Shown in pieces: positions 1 to 5,041 of a stretch of DNA of 7,739 bases. The stretch comes from Candidatus Gastranaerophilales bacterium (GTDB lineage: Bacteria > Cyanobacteriota > Vampirovibrionia > Gastranaerophilales > JAQUYY01), in contig JAQUYY010000083.1 of NCBI GenBank assembly GCA_028691575.1, positions 1 to 7,739 of the forward strand, read 5' to 3'. The translations under genes were made by a program, and so were the position numbers. The notes beneath the pieces are model-generated. The model ran no database searches, was not told where the DNA came from, and saw only the letters and a program-made list of their open reading frames with translations. How positions within the stretch are numbered: position 1 is the stretch's first letter; the number at the start of each line of letters is the position of its first letter.

Positions 1-942
1 CCGGCATTTCCGACGGAAGGAAGAACAACTGTCGGGGGTTATCATTTATTAAAAGGCATTCCTCTTGAAAGAACCGATGTAGCAAGAGATCCTCAAGCGC
101 CGATTTATGAATCTCATATACCTTCACTGCTTGCAGATCAGCTGGAAAATGCTGAAATCATTGGTCAAATCGAGTTAAAAACAGTTACAAAAGGAGCCGG
201 TCCTATTCTGATAAAATTACAGGAATTAATCAAAGAAAATAAAAAATTAATTGTAATAGATGCAGTTTCAACTGTTGACTTAGAGCAAATTTCACTGGCT
301 TTAGAAAAAAGCACTTGCAAAATACTTCCTTGCGGCTCAGCGGGGCTGGCTCAAGTCCTTTCAAAAAGCTGGCTTCCCGAAATGAAACATCAGCATATTA
401 CAAAAGTATTTCCGGAATTGCCTATTTTAACAATTTCCGGCAGTAAAACGGATTTAGCCAAAATACAAATAGAAAAACTTGCTGATACAGATGAATTTGA
501 GCCCTATCTTATAGAATTAAATGCTGATAATATACTTGATGAACCATCTGAAAAACTTGTTGAAAAAGTATTAAATTATCTTGGAGTTAACAATAAAATT
601 TTAGTGTATTATAAAAGTATAGAAGAAAAAGAAACTGCTCTAATTAAGGAACAAGGGGTAAAAAAAGAAGATATACCGGGCTATATAACTAATTTCTTGT
701 CATTATTAACACAAAAAATTGTCTCAAGAAAAGAAGTTATTCTTGTTCTCGTCGGAGGAGAAACTTCCTACAAGTGTTGCAGCGCAATAAATAGCAAACA
801 TCTTCAACTTATAGATGAGGTAGTGCCTGCAATCCCACTTTGTTTAGATCATAAAGCTCAATGGATTGTTACAAAATCAGGTAATTTGGGAACTCCGAAC
901 ACACTTGTCGAAATTATAAAATACTTTGAACAACACTCGTAA
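1..942 (+). CDS. Four-carbon acid sugar kinase, DUF1537 family (5'-truncated by window edge)
   Basis: The reading frame is open from base 1 to the TAA at 940-942, giving 313 residues with the N-terminus missing; the Met at 382 is internal. Family members phosphorylate four-carbon acid sugars (D-threonate, D-erythronate, L-threonate) with ATP, and some act on 4-hydroxy-L-threonine. Family hallmarks seen in order: a TEGRTTVGGYH segment near fragment residues 5-15, ARDPQAPIYESHIP near 28-41, CGSAGLA near 111-117 where the C-terminal domain begins, VGGETS near 251-256, and the C-terminal KSGNLG near 292-297. Full-length members are roughly 400-450 residues, so about a quarter to a third lies upstream of the window. 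The next gene, pdxA-like, starts 3 nt after the stop. This DUF1537/PdxA pairing is a recognised signature of C4 acid-sugar catabolism. The substrate cannot be read from the sequence. Family assignment is firm. Confidence 0.9.
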   Translation, partial: PAFPTEGRTTVGGYHLLKGIPLERTDVARDPQAPIYESHIPSLLADQLENAEIIGQIELKTVTKGAGPILIKLQELIKENKKLIVIDAVSTVDLEQISLALEKSTCKILPCGSAGLAQVLSKSWLPEMKHQHITKVFPELPILTISGSKTDLAKIQIEKLADTDEFEPYLIELNADNILDEPSEKLVEKVLNYLGVNNKILVYYKSIEEKETALIKEQGVKKEDIPGYITNFLSLLTQKIVSRKEVILVLVGGETSYKCCSAINSKHLQLIDEVVPAIPLCLDHKAQWIVTKSGNLGTPNTLVEIIKYFEQHS

Positions 943-945
943 ATA

Positions 946-1917
946 ATGAAAAAAATAGCAATTACAATCGGAGATCCTTCGGGCATAGGACCTGAAGTGA
1001 CATTAAAAGCTCTTCAGTCAATTAATGAAGAAGTTTTTGTGATTGGAAATAATCAAATTATTAATAAAACAGCAATAAATTTAAATTTAAAAATACCTGA
1101 AAAAGCTGAAATTATTGATGTTCCTTGTGATTTGCCAAAAATAATTATTGGGCAAAACTGCCAGGAAAGCGGTTTGCATGCTTATAAATGTCTTGAAACT
1201 GCAAGCGAAATGGCAAATAATAACGAAATTTGCTCGATTGTGACGGCGCCCACATCAAAAAAAGCCATGAATATTGCAGGTTTTAATTTTTCAGGGCAAA
1301 CTGAAGTTTTAGAAACCCTGCTGCTGCCTTCGAAGGAAGCTGAAATGCTTTTTATAGCAGGAGATTACAGAGTTATGCTTTTAACAAGGCATGTTCCTTT
1401 GAATAAAATTTTTGAGCAAATTGATACTGGTTTTGTGGTAAAAAAAGTGCTTAATTTACATGTTTCATTGCAAAATGATTTTAATATAGAATCGCCCAAA
1501 ATCGCTTTATGCGGGCTTAATCCTCATGCAGGGGAAGAAGGATTGCTAGGAAAAGAAGAAAAAGAAATCCTAAATCCGGCAATTCAAATTCTTCAAAATG
1601 AATATAAAATCAATATCGAAGGTGCATTTCCGGCTGATACACTTTTTGCAAAAGCAGGAAAATCAATACTTCAAGGACATAAACAACCATATGATGCTTA
1701 CATAGCCTGTTATCACGATCAAGGCTTGATTCCGGTTAAAATGTTTGCAATGGATAGAGCGGTTAATACTACAATAAATCTCTCTAAATTAAGATTTTCG
1801 CCTGCTCATGGGACAGCATTTGATATTGCAGGAAAGAATTTAGCAGATTTTTCAAGCATGCAATCAGCTATAAATCTTGCAATAAGTTTAACCGAATTTC
1901 AAAGACATTTAGTATAA
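946..1917 (+). CDS. pdxA: PdxA-family 4-phospho-(hydroxy)acid dehydrogenase (PdxA or PdxA2)
   Basis: Encodes 323 residues, close to the ~330 of E. coli PdxA. The N-terminus ITIGDPSGIGPEV (residues 6-18) is the family signature. The divalent-metal histidines are present: H149 (TRHVPL), H194 (GLNPHAGEEG) and H257 (CYHDQG), together with the substrate contacts K265, N274 and R283. The usual GHTE substrate motif reads GQTE (Q118), so the His that normally contacts substrate is replaced by Gln. PdxA oxidises 4-phosphohydroxy-L-threonine with NAD in pyridoxal phosphate synthesis; PdxA2 paralogues oxidise and decarboxylate D-threonate/D-erythronate 4-phosphate to dihydroxyacetone phosphate. The neighbouring DUF1537 kinase favours the PdxA2-type role, but a dual or vitamin B6 role cannot be excluded. 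No clear Shine-Dalgarno precedes the ATG, and the 3-nt gap suggests translational coupling to the kinase gene. Family is certain; subfamily is inferred. Confidence 0.93.
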   Translation: MKKIAITIGDPSGIGPEVTLKALQSINEEVFVIGNNQIINKTAINLNLKIPEKAEIIDVPCDLPKIIIGQNCQESGLHAYKCLETASEMANNNEICSIVTAPTSKKAMNIAGFNFSGQTEVLETLLLPSKEAEMLFIAGDYRVMLLTRHVPLNKIFEQIDTGFVVKKVLNLHVSLQNDFNIESPKIALCGLNPHAGEEGLLGKEEKEILNPAIQILQNEYKINIEGAFPADTLFAKAGKSILQGHKQPYDAYIACYHDQGLIPVKMFAMDRAVNTTINLSKLRFSPAHGTAFDIAGKNLADFSSMQSAINLAISLTEFQRHLV

Positions 1918-1927
1918 AGGTTTAAAA

Positions 1928-2890
1928 ATGAGAGCAATAGAATTTGATGAAAAAATTATTTTAAATAAAAATTATAAAGAACCCGAATTAAAACAAGGCG
2001 AATCTATTATAAGGGTTCTCTTAGGTGGGATTTGCAATACCGATATAGAAATAACCAAGGGCTATATGGGCTTTAAGGGTATATTGGGGCATGAATTTGT
2101 TGGTATTGTTGAAAAATCAACAGATGAAAATTTAATCGGAAAAAGAGTTGTCGGTGAAATTAATTGTGCCTGTGGAGATTGCGAATATTGCCGCCTGAAT
2201 ATACCTACGCAGTGTCCGAATAGGTCTACTTTGGGCATCTTAAACAAAGAAGGATGCTTTGCCGATTATGTTTCTATGCCAAACTCAAATATACTAATAG
2301 TTCCTAACAATGTATCAAACGAAGAAGCTGTATTTACAGAGCCTTTAGCTGCTGCGATTCAAATTATCGAGCAGATACACATAAAACCGTCCGATAAAAT
2401 TTTAATTTTAGGAGATGGAAAGCTGGGACTTTTAACAGCATTAGTTTTAAATACAACATTAGCAAATATTCTACTTGCAGGAAGACATCAAAATAAACTG
2501 GATATAGCAAAAAATCAAGGCATAAATACAATTTTATCTTCAGAATTAAGCAAGGAAAGAATTTTTGATATTGTAATTGATGCAACAGGCTCAATAGACG
2601 GATTTGAAATGGCTCAAATTCTTGTAAAACCTAGAGGAACAATCGTTTTAAAAAGTACAGTAGCAGGTGGAAAAAAATTAAATCTTGCACCAATTGTTAT
2701 TGATGAAATTACAATAATCGGTTCAAGATGCGGGAGGTTTGAACCCGCACTTAGATTACTTAGCAAAAACGTAATAAATCTTAATTATTTAGTCTCGAAA
2801 ATATACCCTGTTGAGCATGCAATCGAAGCATTTTATAAGAGTAAGCAAAAAGGTGTATTAAAGGTGCTGATAGATTTTACGACCACTTAG
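1928..2890 (+). CDS. Zinc-dependent medium-chain alcohol/polyol dehydrogenase
   Basis: A 320-residue MDR-superfamily oxidoreductase, slightly shorter than the usual ~340-350. Catalytic-zinc ligands fit C36 (GGICNTD), H55-E56 (GHEF) and E138 (TEPLA). The structural-zinc loop is complete, C82-x2-C85-x2-C88-x7-C96. A Rossmann nucleotide-binding motif GDGKLG lies at 162-167, followed by a typical C-terminal domain. It should therefore carry out NAD(P)-dependent oxidation or reduction of an alcohol, polyol or sugar. AAAGG at 1916-1920 overlaps the pdxA stop codon and sits 7 nt before the ATG, so the gene is the third member of the kinase-pdxA operon. Its substrate is not identifiable. A role in making or removing the C4 polyol or acid handled by the two upstream enzymes is an inference from context only. 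Confidence 0.9.
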   Translation: MRAIEFDEKIILNKNYKEPELKQGESIIRVLLGGICNTDIEITKGYMGFKGILGHEFVGIVEKSTDENLIGKRVVGEINCACGDCEYCRLNIPTQCPNRSTLGILNKEGCFADYVSMPNSNILIVPNNVSNEEAVFTEPLAAAIQIIEQIHIKPSDKILILGDGKLGLLTALVLNTTLANILLAGRHQNKLDIAKNQGINTILSSELSKERIFDIVIDATGSIDGFEMAQILVKPRGTIVLKSTVAGGKKLNLAPIVIDEITIIGSRCGRFEPALRLLSKNVINLNYLVSKIYPVEHAIEAFYKSKQKGVLKVLIDFTTT

Positions 2891-2902
2891 TTTTAAGGGG
2901 TC
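2881..2902 (+). terminator. Imperfect hairpin overlapping the MDR stop codon (possible weak terminator)
   Basis: GACC at 2881-2884 pairs with GGTC at 2899-2902, and CTTA at 2886-2889 pairs with TAAG at 2894-2897. There is one A/G mismatch and the loop is GTTT. The stop codon lies inside the stem. No T-tract follows directly; a T-rich stretch appears only near 2920. It may close the operon or stabilise the mRNA end, but the case for intrinsic termination is weak. Confidence 0.3.
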
Positions 2903-2922
2903 ATTAGCCCGATTATGCCTTT

Positions 2923-2985
2923 TATAATATTTGTAAAGATAATACAATATTTTTTGCTGTATGCATCAATTTTTCATGGTATTCT
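2923..2985 (+). promoter_or_regulatory. Candidate promoter region for speD
   Basis: The 107-nt gap between the MDR gene and the speD frame holds a perfect TATAAT at 2923-2928 without a good -35, and an extended -10-like TGG-TATTCT at 2977-2985 with TTGCTG (2954-2959) 20 nt upstream, which is longer than ideal. Either could drive speD. The downstream element would place transcription start near 2992, consistent with translation starting at 3034. Neither box pair is convincing alone. Confidence 0.25.
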
Positions 2986-3020
2986 TTTTTAGCTAAAATG
3001 AAGAGATTACAGTATAAATT

Positions 3021-3028
3021 AGGAGAGG
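3021..3028 (+). promoter_or_regulatory. Shine-Dalgarno that selects the TTG start of speD
   Basis: AGGAGAGG is the strongest ribosome-binding sequence in this region and lies 5 nt before TTG 3034 (8 nt counted from the AGGAG core). It would fall inside the coding region if translation began at ATG 2998, which argues for the TTG start. Confidence 0.7.
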
Positions 3029-3033
3029 CAAAA

Positions 3034-3468
3034 TTGACACAAAATGCACAGTTTGATGACTACACATCAGTTCCTTATCTAGGACGTCATATTCTTGCTG
3101 AGTTTTTCGAATGCAATTCAAATATTTTAAATAATATTGAATTAATCGAAAAACATATGGTTGATGCTGCAAACGAATGCGGCGCTACTATTGTTGAAAA
3201 ATGTTTCCACATGTTTAATCCGCATGGGGTTAGTGGTGTTGTAATTATTGCAGAATCACATTTTGCCATCCACACATGGCCTGAATTGGGCTATGCGGCA
3301 GTTGATTTATTTACTTGTGGAGAATCTTGCGACCCGAAAATCGCTCATGATTTCTTAAAAAGAGTATTTAATGCACAAAAAACTTCTTATTCTGAACTAA
3401 AAAGAGGTTTAATGCATAATGAAAATACTGTTTCTCAAGTGCCTTTTAAAGTTAAAGCTCAAGTTTAA
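3034..3468 (+). CDS. speD: S-adenosylmethionine decarboxylase proenzyme, prokaryotic SpeH type
   Basis: Makes decarboxylated AdoMet, the aminopropyl donor for spermidine synthesis. The proenzyme cleaves itself before a serine to create its pyruvoyl cofactor. From the TTG start the protein has 144 residues: the conserved GRHILAEF segment near 17-24, the processing site AESH with S75, H80 in HTWPE, and C95 in FTCGES. The Ser-to-His (5) and Ser-to-Cys (20) spacings match the Thermotoga maritima enzyme (S63, H68, C83). I place the start at TTG 3034 because AGGAGAGG at 3021-3028 lies at ideal distance. The in-frame ATG at 2998 has no Shine-Dalgarno and would add 12 unconserved-looking residues. 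It is a single-gene unit closed by a strong terminator; no spermidine synthase gene is in the window. Function is very secure; the start is likely. Confidence 0.93.
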   Translation: MTQNAQFDDYTSVPYLGRHILAEFFECNSNILNNIELIEKHMVDAANECGATIVEKCFHMFNPHGVSGVVIIAESHFAIHTWPELGYAAVDLFTCGESCDPKIAHDFLKRVFNAQKTSYSELKRGLMHNENTVSQVPFKVKAQV

Positions 3469-3486
3469 CAATATAAATCTAAAACT

Positions 3487-3523
3487 AAAAAGCAGCTCTT
3501 ATTTGATAAAAGCTGCTTTTTTA
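3487..3523 (+). terminator. Strong rho-independent terminator after speD
   Basis: AAAAAGCAGCT (3487-3497) pairs perfectly with AGCTGCTTTTT (3511-3521). After one C/A mismatch the stem continues with TTAT/ATAA around a TTG loop. A run of T follows. It separates speD from the stress module downstream. Confidence 0.9.
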
Positions 3524-3550
3524 TTATTAAATTTTTCTCTTTTTGAAAAA

Positions 3551-3584
3551 TGAACTTTTTAAAAATTGACTCGTTTAGTATAAT
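3551..3584 (+). promoter_or_regulatory. Candidate ECF-sigma promoter (autoregulatory) with overlapping TATAAT
   Basis: TGAAC at 3551-3555 and CGTTT at 3572-3576 are separated by 16 nt, matching the general ECF promoter form AAC-N16/17-CGT. Start of transcription would fall near 3580-3585, about 30 nt before the anti-sigma ATG at 3615. A perfect sigma70 -10, TATAAT, at 3579-3584 overlaps but has only a poor -35 (TTTTTA) at 17 nt spacing. Most ECF operons are self-activated, so a promoter of this type directly before an ECF sigma gene is expected. The motif is short and was found by eye. Confidence 0.5.
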
Positions 3585-3614
3585 GAAGAAAGATAACACA
3601 AGGTTTTTCAAAAA

Positions 3615-3962
3615 ATGACTAAAAAATGCAATAAATATGAATTTTTATTTGTTTCGGGGGATGAAAAAGCCCTAATGGAGCATCTTGCGGTTTGTAAAGA
3701 CTGCGCAAATGAACATTTGGAAATGCAAAAAATTTCTAATATCGTAAAAGAAGTCAAGCCTTATTTTAAAAAGAAAAAAGAAAAAAATTTGCTTCTTGTA
3801 AAAATGACGGCAAGTGTATTTTTAATTTTTTCAGCATATTTCTCTATTAATATTATTGATTTAAACAATAATCCTACTCAAACTGCTTATTTTAAGGATG
3901 TTTCCGTAATTGAAGAGATGGGCTTTCCTGTCGATGAATATGGACTTTTGGTGATTGAATAA
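3615..3962 (+). CDS. Zinc-finger membrane anti-sigma factor (zf-HC2/ZAS-like)
   Basis: A 115-residue protein predicted to hold the downstream ECF sigma factor inactive at the inner membrane. Residues C5, H23, C27 and C30 form the C-x(n)-H-x3-C-x2-C pattern of zinc-containing anti-sigma domains (HLAVCKDC). A basic stretch KKKKEK (52-57) precedes one hydrophobic segment at about 59-81, giving an N-in topology with a short extracytoplasmic tail of about 34 residues. Such a short tail leaves little room for a sensor domain, so a separate periplasmic partner may sense the signal; the secreted protein two genes downstream is the obvious candidate. The TAA abuts the sigma-factor ATG with no gap, so the two are probably translationally coupled. 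Sequence outside the finger is not diagnostic. Function rests on finger, topology and neighbour. Confidence 0.8.
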   Translation: MTKKCNKYEFLFVSGDEKALMEHLAVCKDCANEHLEMQKISNIVKEVKPYFKKKKEKNLLLVKMTASVFLIFSAYFSINIIDLNNNPTQTAYFKDVSVIEEMGFPVDEYGLLVIE

Positions 3963-4463
3963 ATGATAAAGTTTGAAAATATCATAAAAAATTATGAAAA
4001 AAATATTCGAAAAATTATAAATTCTTTCGTCGAAACCGATAATGCACAAGATGTTGAGCAAGAAGTACTTATTAAAGTTTGGAAAAATCTTCCTGAATAC
4101 AAAGAAGAAAATAAACTGAAAAGCTGGCTAAAAGTTATTACTGTCAATACTTGCAAGGACTATGTAAAATCAAAGCAATTTAAACAAAAAAAGAAAGCCC
4201 AATCTGATGAAATGCTCCATTTTACAGCAGATAATTTACCCACCCCCGAGTTGAAACTTTTACAAAATGAACGTCATCAAAAAATCTTGAACGCAATCAA
4301 CGAATTGTCTTTAAAACACAAGGAAATAATTATTTTATGTGACATCAAAGAATTAACATATGAGGAAATTTCCCAAAAATTAAATTGTCCCGCCGGAACG
4401 GTAAGATCAAGATTATTTAACGCTAGAAAAGCACTACAGTATAAATTACGAGATTTAATGTAA
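3963..4463 (+). CDS. ECF-family RNA polymerase sigma factor (sigma-70 family)
   Basis: A 166-residue protein with the two-domain ECF layout. Region 2 (about 5-70) includes NAQDVEQEVLIKVWKNL and the -10-contacting SWLKVITVNTCKDYVK helix. Region 4 (about 105-160) has LSLKHKEIIILCDIKELTYEEI followed by the helix-turn-helix LNCPAGTVRSRLFNARKAL. Regions 1 and 3 are absent, as usual for the class. It should direct RNA polymerase to ECF promoters, probably including the one before its own operon. The gene starts right after the anti-sigma stop codon, with no strong Shine-Dalgarno, and is followed after 15 nt by a secreted Spy-like protein. Anti-sigma first, sigma second is the less common order. The regulon beyond this operon cannot be read here. 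Confidence 0.93.
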   Translation: MIKFENIIKNYEKNIRKIINSFVETDNAQDVEQEVLIKVWKNLPEYKEENKLKSWLKVITVNTCKDYVKSKQFKQKKKAQSDEMLHFTADNLPTPELKLLQNERHQKILNAINELSLKHKEIIILCDIKELTYEEISQKLNCPAGTVRSRLFNARKALQYKLRDLM

Positions 4464-4478
4464 AAAAAGGAGAAAATT

Positions 4479-5006
4479 ATGATTAAAAAAACATTAGGAT
4501 TTATGACATTATTAAGTTTAGCATTTACGCTTACAACAGCTTCTGTTTATGCACAACAAGGAGATAATTCTCCTCAATGGAAAAATCGTCCAAATCATCC
4601 CGGTAATATAAATCAACAAGAATTTCAGCAACGCCGTGATGAATTTTCGCAAAGATTGAACTTAACAGAAGAACAAAAAACATTAGCTAAAAATTTAAGA
4701 GAATCTCATCAGCCGGAAATGGAAGTATTCCGCAAAAAAATGGATGCCGAAAGAGAAAAAATGCGTTCCTTAAAACAAAATAACGCTTCTGCCGAAGAAA
4801 TTAAAGCTCAATTTGAAAAAATGAGAAAACTTCATGAAGAAGCAAATAAAATAAGAGAAAAACATATGGCTGAATTTGAAAAAATCTTAACTCCTGAACA
4901 AAAAGCCGAATTCGAAAAAATTAAAGCCGAAAGAAAAGCTGAAATGGAAAAAAGAAGAAATGAAAACAAGTCACAAAGAGGTCAAAGAAGAATGAATTCT
5001 AATTAA
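4479..5006 (+). CDS. Secreted Spy/CpxP-like LTxxQ-motif protein
   Basis: A 175-residue exported protein. Residues 1-25 form a signal peptide (basic IKK, hydrophobic core, cleavage likely after VYA, residue 25). The mature chain is very charged and helical, with LTEEQ at 62-66 and LTPEQ at 137-141, the two LTxxQ boxes of the Spy/CpxP/ZraP/CnrX fold. The helices between are rich in Lys/Glu, with a Met scattered through them; the tail (about 150-175) is strongly basic. AAGGAG at 4467-4472 lies 6 nt before the ATG, the best ribosome site in the module. Known relatives are periplasmic chaperones or metal/stress sensors. Being downstream of an ECF sigma and its anti-sigma factor, it could be the stress effector, a feedback sensor, or both. 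There are few His/Cys residues, so metal sensing is not obvious from the sequence. Confidence 0.8.
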   Translation: MIKKTLGFMTLLSLAFTLTTASVYAQQGDNSPQWKNRPNHPGNINQQEFQQRRDEFSQRLNLTEEQKTLAKNLRESHQPEMEVFRKKMDAEREKMRSLKQNNASAEEIKAQFEKMRKLHEEANKIREKHMAEFEKILTPEQKAEFEKIKAERKAEMEKRRNENKSQRGQRRMNSN

Positions 5007-5013
5007 TAATAGT

Positions 5014-5041
5014 AAAAAAGGCACTCTAGTCAGTGCCTTTT
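5014..5041. terminator. Bidirectional rho-independent terminator between convergent genes
   Basis: AAAAGGCACT (5016-5025) pairs perfectly with AGTGCCTTTT (5032-5041) around the loop CTAGTC. T-tracts follow the stem on both strands (TTTT on +, TTTTTT on -). It ends the Spy-like operon on + and the solute-binding protein gene on -. The TAG stop of the minus-strand gene is in the loop and its last codons form one arm of the stem. Confidence 0.85.

Noticed and set aside
382..942. A separate 186-residue protein starting at ATG 382
   Set aside because: The same frame is open without a stop from base 1, and the upstream residues carry DUF1537 motifs, so this ATG is an internal Met of the truncated kinase.
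2062..2594. Two antisense open frames (2062-2247 and 2364-2594, minus strand) inside the MDR gene
   Set aside because: They lie opposite a well-conserved zinc dehydrogenase, show no recognisable domain and have no ribosome site that stands out.
3087..3275. Antisense open frame within speD
   Set aside because: It covers the catalytic core of SpeD on the other strand and encodes no recognisable protein.
3566..3584. TTGACT (3566-3571) and TATAAT (3579-3584) as a sigma70 promoter pair
   Set aside because: Only 7 nt separate them, far from the 16-18 nt needed, so they cannot be one promoter's -35 and -10.
3861..4061. Antisense open frame across the anti-sigma/sigma junction
   Set aside because: A hydrophobic-looking product from AT-rich antisense sequence; both + strand genes here are well supported.
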